Positions 41,991 through 48,931 of a stretch of DNA of 64,000 bases are shown piece by piece (within the stretch, counting starts at the first letter, position 1; every line of letters begins with the position of its first letter). The stretch spans positions 97,164-161,163 of the forward strand of contig DATMAM010000066.1 of NCBI GenBank assembly GCA_035559995.1, given 5' to 3'. Below the pieces are notes generated by a model. The model had not been told where the DNA came from and did not search any database. It worked only from the letters and a program-made list of their open reading frames with translations. The position numbers and the translations under genes were made by a program. The stretch is from DATMAM01 sp035559995 (GTDB lineage Bacteria > Desulfobacterota > Binatia > UBA9968).

Positions 41991-42020
41991 AGTATATGTC
42001 AGATCTGACATGACTGTCAA
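41991..42020 (-). promoter_or_regulatory. Promoter with a perfect 14-bp operator palindrome for the XRE/Gp49 pair
   Basis: Reading the minus strand, TTGACA (42020-42015) and TATACT (41996-41991) are spaced by 18 bases. The spacer contains the perfect palindrome TGTCAGATCTGACA (41997-42010). Transcription should start at about 41984, right at the toxin GTG. An operator between -35 and -10 is the classic position for autorepression by the XRE antitoxin. Confidence 0.78.
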
Positions 42021-42027
42021 CTCGACA

Positions 42028-42087
42028 ACCTAACTTTTCGCTGCAGCCGATCGCTAAAAGCGGCGCCGGGTAAGCTTGATGTTGGGC
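42028..42087 (+). other. attC-like integron cassette recombination site 5
   Basis: The 60-base element begins ACCTAAC and ends GTTGGGC (fits GTTRRRY). The ends pair with one wobble. Inner arms around CGCTGCAGCCG and CGGCGCCGGG pair only partly. Position between the inverted toxin-antitoxin pair and the NucS-like fragment fits a cassette boundary. Confidence 0.5.
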
Positions 42088-42109
42088 GCCGCAACGGGGA
42101 GTCTTCTCT

Positions 42110-42500
42110 ATGCCTATCAGAACTGCTCTATGGAAAGTCGGCCCGCAACCGTGCCGTTGACTGAGTCTGCGCTCTCGAAGGAGGAGCTGCTGGAGGACAT
42201 GATCGTTAAGGCGCCCCGCCTGCTCTCCGACGAGTGGATGCTGATTGCGAGACAGGAAGACACTTGCTACGGCGGGCGCATCGATTCGCTGGCTTTGGCT
42301 CCTGATGGTCTCTTGTCTTGACGTGAAGTCGTGGCACAAGCACTCGACTACGCCCACTGGGTGGAGAAGCTCGAGCCCGAAGATATCGCCTCGATCTATG
42401 GACGCTTCGCACCGGGCAAGAATCTGGCGGAACACTTCCGTCGGCGCTTCGGTCACGCCCTAGATGAAGAGGAGTTAAACCAGAATCACCAGATCATCAT
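42110..42500 (+). pseudogene. Truncated and frame-shifted NucS-like (DUF91) endonuclease gene
   Basis: Segments MPIRTALWKVGPQP, VPLTESALSKEELLEDMIVK, DEWMLIARQEDTCYGGRIDS and REVVAQALDYAHWVEKLEPE with DIASIYGRFAPGKNLAEHF read as one protein of the NucS/DUF91 type, but in shifting frames. There is a frameshift after about 14 codons, a stop after DGLLS and an apparent loss of the catalytic strand that normally follows (the ELKR part). The 3' end is cut where the aldo/keto reductase duplicate begins. Non-functional. Confidence 0.75.
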
Positions 42501-42721
42501 TGAAGGGGCCCTTCTACCGGAAAATCGAGAAGCTGAGCGCGTGGGCGCAGGCGCGCGCGCGCGCGGCCTCAACGAACTGGCGGAAGCGTGGCTGCTGGCG
42601 CAGCCGCGGGTCTGTTCGGTCATTTCCGGCGCCACGCGGGTTCGGGCGCGTTTTGAGCAATGCCAGGGCCGGCGATTGTGCGCTGACGGCGGAGGAGCTT
42701 AGGGAAATCGACTCGATTTTG
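42501..42721 (+). pseudogene. Damaged duplicate of the aldo/keto reductase 3' end
   Basis: This segment repeats 38322-38539. Two inserted bases in the GC run and one further insertion put the reading frame out of register: PFYRKIEKLSAWAQARAR is in one frame and GLNELAEAWLLAQPRVCSVI in another. It directly abuts the NucS-like fragment, so the duplication or a recombination event removed that gene's end. Confidence 0.9.
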
Positions 42722-42842
42722 TCTCCCATCTCCGGCTCGCCCGATTGAAGAGCGCCGGGAACGCAGGTTTTCCCTTTCTCTCCTGCCGCCTTTGGAGCCG
42801 CGCTCCTGCGGCTGTGATCGGAGGTTGCGCGGGCGGCGAATT

Positions 42843-42860
42843 AAAGGGGCTGTCCCCTTT
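42843..42860. repeat. REP-like palindrome / possible terminator
   Basis: AAAGGGG-CTGT-CCCCTTT forms a 7-bp stem. This AAAGGGGACAGCCCCTTT type of palindrome is common near RAYT transposase genes, one of which survives as a remnant at 38602. It also lies 4 bases past the end of the minus-strand channel gene and could terminate its transcript. Confidence 0.6.
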
Positions 42861-42864
42861 GTCG

Positions 42865-43683
42865 TTAAGTGGCGCGCGGTAGACTTTCGCGGCCCGTAGC
42901 GCGGCCGTCGCCGCGCGGAGCCGCCTCAAGCCGCGCTTCGAGACGGGAGAGGGCGGCGCGAATCTCGGCCAGGTCGTCGCGCTCTTCGACGGCAACCGAC
43001 TGCAAGTTGTTCACGATCACGCCGACGAAGAAGTTCATCGCCACAAACGTTCCCAACAGAATGAAGCTGACGAAATAAATCCAGCCCAGGGGCGCGTGCG
43101 GCAAGACCTTATCCATGACATCGATCCACCCTTCCAGCGTAATGACGCTGAACAGCGTCAGCACGCTTTGGTGAAGCGTGCCGAAATGGTCGGGGGCGAA
43201 TTCCGCGAACAGCGAGGTTCCGACCGCGGCATAGACGTAGATCAACAGCGCAAGAAGCGCGCTGATGTGGCCGAGCGACGGCAGGCTCAGCAAAAGCGCG
43301 CCGACGAGCCTTTGCAACTCGGCCATGACGCTCACCGCGCGCAGCACCCTGAGGATGCGAAACAGGCGCGCGACGGTAAAGAACTGCGAGGAAGGGAGAA
43401 AGCTCGCGGCGACGATGACGAGATCGAACACGTTCCAGCCGCTGCGAAAAAAGGCCGCGGCGCCGTTCGCCGCGATCAGGCGAAGGCCGAGTTCCAGAGC
43501 AAACAGATAGAGGATAGCCCGGTCGGCGGCGTGGAGCAGGCTTCCGTAGCTGGCCCGCACTTCGGGATAGGTTTCCAGGCCGACGAGGATTGCGTTGAGC
43601 AGGATGAGGGTCGTTACGAGCCGCCTGAACGGCGCCGACTCCGTTATCGCGGCGATTTTGGCTGTTGACGATGCGCGAGTCAT
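42865..43683 (-). CDS. Bacterial voltage-gated cation channel (BacNav superfamily) with a calcium-type filter
   Basis: The 272-residue protein is a six-helix ion-transport channel subunit. The S4 voltage sensor has Arg106, 109, 112 and 115 at three-residue spacing (VARLFRILRVLRAV). The pore filter is T182-L-E-G-W-I-D188. A C-terminal charged helix (about 232-255, VEERDDLAEIRAALSRLEAR) should form the tetramer coiled coil. NaChBac-type sodium channels have TLESW. Gly at position 4, with Asp at position 7, is the pattern I recall from the calcium-selective channel CavMr. The protein sits in the inner membrane and conducts Na or Ca on depolarisation. Confidence 0.92.
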   Translation of the reverse strand: MTRASSTAKIAAITESAPFRRLVTTLILLNAILVGLETYPEVRASYGSLLHAADRAILYLFALELGLRLIAANGAAAFFRSGWNVFDLVIVAASFLPSSQFFTVARLFRILRVLRAVSVMAELQRLVGALLLSLPSLGHISALLALLIYVYAAVGTSLFAEFAPDHFGTLHQSVLTLFSVITLEGWIDVMDKVLPHAPLGWIYFVSFILLGTFVAMNFFVGVIVNNLQSVAVEERDDLAEIRAALSRLEARLEAAPRGDGRATGRESLPRAT

Positions 43684-43816
43684 AGGCGCTGTTGTCCTCC
43701 TTGACCGGAGTTTAAATCTAGTACGTTACGCCGCCGGCAAAGTCCACCCGCGCGCGATCGCGGAAGGTCTCGGCCGCTCTTGCGCGGGGCCGCCGGCGGG
43801 AATAATTAAGGAGCCG

Positions 43817-44911
43817 ATGGCCGGAAAGCTTTGGCCAAAACGGCTGACCGGGTCCAACCGCGCTGCAGAGCGAGCCGCCGGCGCGATCGCCCTCGTTTTG
43901 CTGCCGCTCTCTTTCGCCCCGGCGTTGGCGCAGCCCGACTTCTACGCGGGTAAGACGATCACGATCGTTCAGGGCCGAAGCCCGGGCGGCTTCGGCGACA
44001 TGCGCATCAAGGCGCTGATGCCGTTTCTGCAGAAATACGTTCCGGGCAACCCCACGGTTGTCGCCGACTACATGCCGGGAGCCGGAGGACGAAAAGCGGC
44101 CAACTACATCTTCAAGGTCGCGCGCGCGGACGGCCTTACGATCGGAAACGCCGGAGCCGGTCTGGTCACCAACGCGGTTCTGAGAGAGCCCGGCGTGGAA
44201 TACGACATCGACAAATTGATCTATCTCGGATCGCCTGACGGGGCGCTCTACCAGTCCGTGTTCGTCACGCGAAAAGAGCTCGGGCTCGACACCCTGGCGA
44301 AGCTCCGCGCCGCCGTCAATCTGAGAATCGGAAGCGTGGCGGTCGGGCACTCCACCTACAACGAGGGGCGGCTTTTCGCCTACTTCCTGGACTTGAAGGA
44401 GCCGAGGTTTGTCACCGGCTATACCGGCCCGGAGATCGATCTCGCGCTCGCGCGCGGCGAGGTGGACGGGCGAATCCAAAGCATCGATAATCTTTTGCAG
44501 CGGAGCTCGGATTGGATTGAAAAGGGGATCATGAACACCCATGCCGTCATTGAGGTTCCCAAGGGGAACCAACATCCGCGCTTTGCGCATCTGCCGGAGA
44601 TCGAGAGCTTCGCCCGCTCGGAGCAGGAGCGCAAAGTGCTCGCGATGTTGCGCGCTTTTCGGCGCGCCGGCGCGCCGTTGTTCCTGCCGCCGGGAACTCC
44701 CAGGGAGCGCGTCGAAATTCTCCGCGAGGCGCTGCGCAAAACCTTCAAGGACCCCGCGTTTTTGCGGGAATACAAAAAGCTCACGGGCGACGATCCGGTT
44801 CCGCTGCTGCCGGAGGAGTGCGAAAAAATCATTGCCGAGCTGCCGCGCGACAGCGACGCGATCGCCCTGTTCAAGCGGCTGGTCGGTTCCGAGCCCTTGC
44901 CCGCGCGATAA
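43817..44911 (+). CDS. TctC-like tripartite tricarboxylate transporter substrate-binding protein
   Basis: The protein (364 residues from ATG 43817, with AAGGAG before it) has a signal peptide ending ALAQP and the Bug/TctC layout: YAGKTITIVQGRSPGGFGDM, NPTVVADYMPGAGGRKAANY and FLPPGTPRERVEILREAL. These bind carboxylates in the periplasm for TctAB permeases. No tctA or tctB is nearby. An apparent upstream extension of the frame overlaps the divergent channel gene and is not real. It may be co-transcribed with the following VOC gene. Confidence 0.88.
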   Translation: MAGKLWPKRLTGSNRAAERAAGAIALVLLPLSFAPALAQPDFYAGKTITIVQGRSPGGFGDMRIKALMPFLQKYVPGNPTVVADYMPGAGGRKAANYIFKVARADGLTIGNAGAGLVTNAVLREPGVEYDIDKLIYLGSPDGALYQSVFVTRKELGLDTLAKLRAAVNLRIGSVAVGHSTYNEGRLFAYFLDLKEPRFVTGYTGPEIDLALARGEVDGRIQSIDNLLQRSSDWIEKGIMNTHAVIEVPKGNQHPRFAHLPEIESFARSEQERKVLAMLRAFRRAGAPLFLPPGTPRERVEILREALRKTFKDPAFLREYKKLTGDDPVPLLPEECEKIIAELPRDSDAIALFKRLVGSEPLPAR

Positions 44912-44949
44912 GCGAAAGGGCAAGGTCCAAAAGTTCAAGGAGGTGCGCG

Positions 44950-45354
44950 ATGATAAAAACCAAAGGCGTCTATCATCTTGGAATCCCCGTGGACGACATG
45001 GAGCGCGCGATCAAGTTCTACACCGAGGTCCTGGGCATGGAGGTCTTTAAGACCGGCGCGGACGACATGGGCCGAACGCTCGCGCGCGCGGAACTGAGGT
45101 CGGGGAACGACATCGTGGTGCTGTTCCAGCGGCCCAAGCCGCTCGCGCGCAACGGCTTCGAGCAAGACGGGGCGACCCACCAGGCGTTTACCGTGGATCC
45201 CGAGGATTTCGAGCTGGCCGTTCAGAAGATGGGCGAGTGGGGCGTAAAGATTCACTCAACTCCGCTGGTCAACCGCGAGCGCGGGAGAGGCTTTTATTTC
45301 TTCGATACCGAAGGCAACCTGCTGCAGCTCTACGCTCCGCCGAAGCAGCGGTAA
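44950..45354 (+). CDS. VOC family (glyoxalase/bleomycin resistance/dioxygenase) protein
   Basis: The 134-residue protein has the vicinal-oxygen-chelate pattern: GVYHLGIPVDDMERAIKFYT at the start, THQAFTVDPEDFELA in the second repeat and FYFFDTEGNLLQLYAP at the end. The His and Glu at those places are likely metal ligands. AAGGAGG precedes ATG 44950. Functions in the family include isomerases, epimerases and ring-cleaving dioxygenases. The specific reaction is unknown. Confidence 0.9.
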   Translation: MIKTKGVYHLGIPVDDMERAIKFYTEVLGMEVFKTGADDMGRTLARAELRSGNDIVVLFQRPKPLARNGFEQDGATHQAFTVDPEDFELAVQKMGEWGVKIHSTPLVNRERGRGFYFFDTEGNLLQLYAPPKQR

Positions 45355-45444
45355 AGGATCGAGCCGGTTTCACCGCGCGCCGCGCGGATGGTTCTTTTGC
45401 TCCTCGGCCCGCCGCGAGCGGAACGGGCCGAAACCTCAGGGCGT

Positions 45445-46272
45445 TTACGCGTCGATGGTCTGCCCGCCGTCGATCACCAAAGCGTGGCCGGTGACGAAGG
45501 AAGACTCATCGGAGGCGAGGAAGAGAACGCCGTACGCGATTTCCTCGGGCCGCCCCATCCTCTGTAAGGCCCGGTTGCTCGCCGCCATCTTCGCCCGCTG
45601 CTCGTCGGTCAAGCGATCCGATGAGGGCCGCGGCGGGTAGCCGCGGAAGCGCTTCGTCTCGACGCTTCCCGGACAAACGCAGTTCACGCGGATGCCGCTC
45701 GTGCCGTAGTCCAGCGCCATCTGGCGCGTGAGATTGACGACGGCCGCCTTGGTGGCGCAGTACGCGGGGTAGCGCTCGGTGGCGAGCAGGCCGAACGTGG
45801 AAGCGGTGTTGATGATGTTGCCGCGGCCTTTCTTGAGAAAATGCGGCATCGCCGCGCGCGCGCCGTAAAAGATCGCGTTGAGGTTGAGATTGAGGACAAA
45901 AGCCCATTCCTCGTCGGTGAACTCGTGGATTCTCTTGCGCACGCCCCCGCCGGCGTTGTTAAACAGGATGTCCAAGTCGCCGAAGCGCTCCAGGGCCGCG
46001 CCGACCATGCGCTCGCAGTCCGCCGGAAGCGTTACGTCGGCGCGCACAAACAGAGCGCGCCCGCCGTCGGCCGCGATCAGCTCGTCGATTCGCGGCGCGA
46101 TCGTTTCCTGAATGTCGCAGCACACGACCTTGGCTCCCTCGCGCGCAAAAAGCCGGGCCGTGGCGCGCCCGATGCCGCTGTTGGCGCCGGTGATTACGGC
46201 GACCTTGCCTTCGAGCCTGCCAAGCCCTTTTCCCAGCGCCGGATGTTCGTCAACGCCCGTTACCGTTGCCAT
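45445..46272 (-). CDS. Short-chain dehydrogenase/reductase (SDR)
   Basis: The 275-residue protein has the cofactor motif TGANSGIG (28-35), NNAG, and the catalytic Ser158, Tyr171 and Lys175 (YCATKAAVV). The acidic residue after beta-2 (CCDIQ) suggests NAD(H) rather than NADP. ATG 46272 follows GGAGG at 5 bases. Its substrate is likely a hydroxyl or keto group in a degradation pathway. It converges on the VOC gene. Confidence 0.92.
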   Translation of the reverse strand: MATVTGVDEHPALGKGLGRLEGKVAVITGANSGIGRATARLFAREGAKVVCCDIQETIAPRIDELIAADGGRALFVRADVTLPADCERMVGAALERFGDLDILFNNAGGGVRKRIHEFTDEEWAFVLNLNLNAIFYGARAAMPHFLKKGRGNIINTASTFGLLATERYPAYCATKAAVVNLTRQMALDYGTSGIRVNCVCPGSVETKRFRGYPPRPSSDRLTDEQRAKMAASNRALQRMGRPEEIAYGVLFLASDESSFVTGHALVIDGGQTIDA

Positions 46273-46619
46273 CGCGCCTCCTACGAAAGTGCGGTTGCAA
46301 ATCACAACGTCTGTGATCCAAAGTCCCGATTTCCCGAGTAGGCCCGCAAGCCGTAGCGAGGGGTAAGCGACCCGCACGGCCGCCACTCGGGGACGAAAGG
46401 GGTTGGGCTTCGCCGCGCACAGCTGGCCATTTCATCCTCGGTAGGCGGCGCAAGCCCATGAAACGCTCGGGTAAATTAACTGTGCTATCATTTTGCGCTG
46501 CTTCAAGACTGAGCCGAGAGAATACCAGATAACCGGCCGTCTAAAAATCACGAAGCAAGCTTGAAAAAAACCGCCCGTCTGGCGGTTGCGGGAATCACGC
46601 TGTTATTGGAATCGAAAGC
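46273..46619. other. 347-base divergent intergenic region
   Basis: No gene was seen. It must hold promoters for the divergent SDR and metallophosphoesterase genes. The only clear structure is an intrinsic-terminator-like hairpin on the minus strand at 46564-46586, annotated separately. Confidence 0.5.
46564..46586 (-). terminator. Intrinsic terminator hairpin on the minus strand
   Basis: Reading the minus strand, ACCGCC-AGACG-GGCGGT forms a 6-bp stem followed by seven Ts. No minus-strand gene ends nearby, because the adjacent gene at 46620 is on the plus strand. It would stop antisense transcripts coming from that gene's template. Confidence 0.6.
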
Positions 46620-47537
46620 ATGAAACTCAAGAGGCGAAAACTCGCGGCCCCGCGCCCCATGACCGGAAAAGAGCGCCGCTGGCTCAACCCGAATCGCGGC
46701 TTGGTCAAAGTACTTGAGCGGCGCGCCGACTACATCGTGTCCAGGTTCGTGTATCCCCACCTGCTCGGCGTGTGGAATCCGTACAGCTGGCTCTTGCCGC
46801 GGCGGTTTTCGCTGGCCGAGATATCGCTCTCTCCCGCCGGCTGGCCGGCCGGCGTCGGCCGGCTTCAGGTTCTGCTCCTCTCGGATATCCATACGGGGAT
46901 TTTTCTCAAGCCGCCGATTTTGGCGGAGATTATCCGCTCGCTGATGGAGCTAGAGCCCGACATGGTGGCGATCGCGGGCGACGTGGTGACCGCGAAGGCG
47001 AGCGACCTCGATGGATTTCTGCCCGCGCTGGCGCCGCTTAGCCGCGCGCCGCTCGGCGCCTGGTTTTGTCTCGGAAACCACGATTACTTTGACGGCGACC
47101 CGAGCGGCGTTCGCGAGGCGCTAGGTTCCGCCGGCATCTCCACCCTCTGCAACGACTCGGTCGTGCTGCCGAAAGACCGCGGGCAATTTGTTCTCGGAGG
47201 TCTGGACGACCGCATTTTTGGAAAGCCCGACTGGAATCGGCTGGTGGCTCGACACGGGCCGCCGCATGTTCTGTTGGCGCACCACCCCGATTTCTTTTAC
47301 GAGGCCGTCGGGTACAACATCCCGCTCATTCTCTCCGGCCACACGCACGGCGGCCAGATTCGCTTTCCGCAGCGGGCGCCGCTGATTCGCCAGAGCCAGT
47401 ATTGCCTCGATGAAGGGGCGTATCGGTTCGGCTCATCGATACTGGTTGTGTCGCGCGGCCTGGGAAGCGTCGGCCTCCCGTGGCGTTACGGCGCCGATCC
47501 CGAAGCGATCCTCATCGATATCGTTCCGTCTCGGTAG
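46620..47537 (+). CDS. Calcineurin-like metallophosphoesterase
   Basis: The 305-residue protein shows all metallophosphoesterase motifs in order: LLLSDIHTG, AIAGDVV, CLGNHDYF, LAHHPDFFYE and SGHTHGGQ. These bind two metals. The basic N-terminus and the hydrophobic stretch before the domain recall the YkuE/UDP-2,3-diacylglucosamine hydrolase-like group that acts at the membrane. No lipid A genes are adjacent, so the substrate is open. Confidence 0.9.
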   Translation: MKLKRRKLAAPRPMTGKERRWLNPNRGLVKVLERRADYIVSRFVYPHLLGVWNPYSWLLPRRFSLAEISLSPAGWPAGVGRLQVLLLSDIHTGIFLKPPILAEIIRSLMELEPDMVAIAGDVVTAKASDLDGFLPALAPLSRAPLGAWFCLGNHDYFDGDPSGVREALGSAGISTLCNDSVVLPKDRGQFVLGGLDDRIFGKPDWNRLVARHGPPHVLLAHHPDFFYEAVGYNIPLILSGHTHGGQIRFPQRAPLIRQSQYCLDEGAYRFGSSILVVSRGLGSVGLPWRYGADPEAILIDIVPSR

Positions 47538-47927
47538 GGCCGGCGCTACGCCGGGTCGGTCGGAGGGTAGGCGTGATCGTGCCTGCACTCGGCGCATTTG
47601 TGCGCGGGCGCGGGCACCATTTTCGCGCAACGGCCGAGAAAATGAACCGGATGCGTGCATGTGCAGCGCGCCATTTCCGCGCCGCCTCGCTGCTCTTGGT
47701 TCACCGAGACATGTCCTAACCTCCGATGGCGCCGGCGTCAACCGCGAATTTTTTTCCGGCAAATTTTCGCGCTCGAGCGGAACGCCGATCTTCCCAGTCG
47801 CGCTCGTCAGACACCAAGGGCGTTGAATGTCGCGGAAAAGAGACGAAGTCGCTTTTTTGCAGCGGCTCCCTTTGGCATAGGGTTTGCGCAAATAATCGGG
47901 CATGTCAGAAAATTTGGAGGAGAACCG
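47538..47927. other. 390-base intergenic region
   Basis: No coding region is supported. Short frames here lack family similarity. It holds a sigma-54-type promoter at its right end (47873-47888) and the GGAGGAGAACCG ribosome site of the next gene. The rest shows nothing recognisable. Confidence 0.5.
47873..47888 (+). promoter_or_regulatory. Candidate sigma-54 promoter
   Basis: TGGCAT-AGGGT-TTGCG gives the obligatory GG (47874-47875) and GC (47886-47887) exactly 10 bases apart, close to the consensus TGGCAC-N5-TTGCA. It lies about 40 bases before the ATG at 47928 and points toward it. No sigma-54 activator gene is in the window. Confidence 0.55.
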
Positions 47928-48329
47928 ATGCCGAGCATAGCAAAGACGCTTCTCATTTTGACGCCGCTTTTGTTCGCTGCCTGGGGCTGCGAGAGCGTTG
48001 CCCTTATCGGGAGGCCGGCGATCGAAAGGGAGGGCGAGTATCGCGGGCGCGACTACGGGCGCGAGGCCGCGCGCGAGGAGGTCGTAGGGACCGTGGACCG
48101 GGTGGACTGGCGCGACCGCGAGATTCATTTGCGCACGCCGCAAGCGCGGACCGCCGTGGTGCGATACGATTCCAACACGCTGGTGGTGGGCCGGGGCCGG
48201 GACGTGCGCGTCGAGGACCTGCGCGCGGGGGATCTGGTTTTGGTTCAGCTGAGAAGGGATTCCCTGGGCGATCCTTACGCGGACGTGATTCGGCTGCGCG
48301 ACCGTGAGGACATCGGGTCGAGGCGTTAG
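47928..48329 (+). CDS. Small exported OB-fold-like protein of unknown function, possibly a lipoprotein
   Basis: The 133-residue protein starts with a signal sequence ending LLFAAWGC, a possible but non-ideal lipobox. The mature part (VVGTVDRVDWRDREIHLRTP, VVRYDSNTLVV, VEDLRAGDLVLVQLRRDS) looks like the DUF5666-type small beta-barrel found in periplasmic proteins. It has a good GGAGGAGAA site. The ferritin-like gene follows 33 bases later, so both may depend on the sigma-54-type promoter upstream. Confidence 0.75.
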   Translation: MPSIAKTLLILTPLLFAAWGCESVALIGRPAIEREGEYRGRDYGREAAREEVVGTVDRVDWRDREIHLRTPQARTAVVRYDSNTLVVGRGRDVRVEDLRAGDLVLVQLRRDSLGDPYADVIRLRDREDIGSRR

Positions 48330-48362
48330 GCACCGGCGGCGGACCAAGTAACGGAAGGAGCG

Positions 48363-48923
48363 ATGGCGAATCAACCATTCCTGACGGACGTTCAGACTTT
48401 GCGGAAAAGGGCGCGCGAGCATATCGAAAAGGGCGCGATTACGCCGGGCTATCAGGTCGACCGCGAGACCGCGGTCCGTATCCTCAACGAGGCGCTGGCG
48501 ACGGAGATCGTCTGCAATCTGCGTTACAAAAGGCACTACTTCATGGCCTCGGGCATTCACGCGCAGAGCGTGGCGCAAGAGTTTCTCGAGCACGCCAACG
48601 AGGAACAGCTGCACGCGGATCAGATCGCCGAGCGGATCGTGCAGCTGGGCGGCGAGCCCAATCTCTCGCCCGAAGGGCTGCTGACGAGAAGCCACTCCGA
48701 GTACATCGAGGGCGAGAGCCTGCGCGAGATGATCAAGGAAGATCTGGTCGCCGAACGGATCGCAATCGACAGTTACCGGGAGATGATCAACTACTTCGGG
48801 AACCAGGATCCGACCAGCCGCCGGCTCATGGAAGAAGTGCTGGCGAAGGAAGAAGAGCACGCGGACGATCTCGTGCGCCTGCTGCAGGAATTGGGCGATT
48901 CAACGCCCGACCGCCGGCGCTGA
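48363..48923 (+). CDS. Ferritin-like / bacterioferritin-type diiron protein
   Basis: The 186-residue protein is a four-helix ferritin-like protein. Candidate diiron ligands are Glu48 (ALATEIVCNLRYKRHYF), Glu81 and His84 (EEQLH), Glu131 (DLVAERIAID), and Glu163 and His166 (EEEH), i.e. two ExxH motifs as in bacterioferritins. The family oxidises and stores iron or handles peroxide. It is likely co-transcribed with the preceding small exported protein. Confidence 0.9.
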   Translation: MANQPFLTDVQTLRKRAREHIEKGAITPGYQVDRETAVRILNEALATEIVCNLRYKRHYFMASGIHAQSVAQEFLEHANEEQLHADQIAERIVQLGGEPNLSPEGLLTRSHSEYIEGESLREMIKEDLVAERIAIDSYREMINYFGNQDPTSRRLMEEVLAKEEEHADDLVRLLQELGDSTPDRRR

Positions 48924-48931
48924 CCCGGACG

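Noticed and set aside
47655..47927. Upstream extension of the small exported protein
   Set aside because: The extension lacks similarity, and the start at 47928 has a strong ribosome site followed by a signal sequence.
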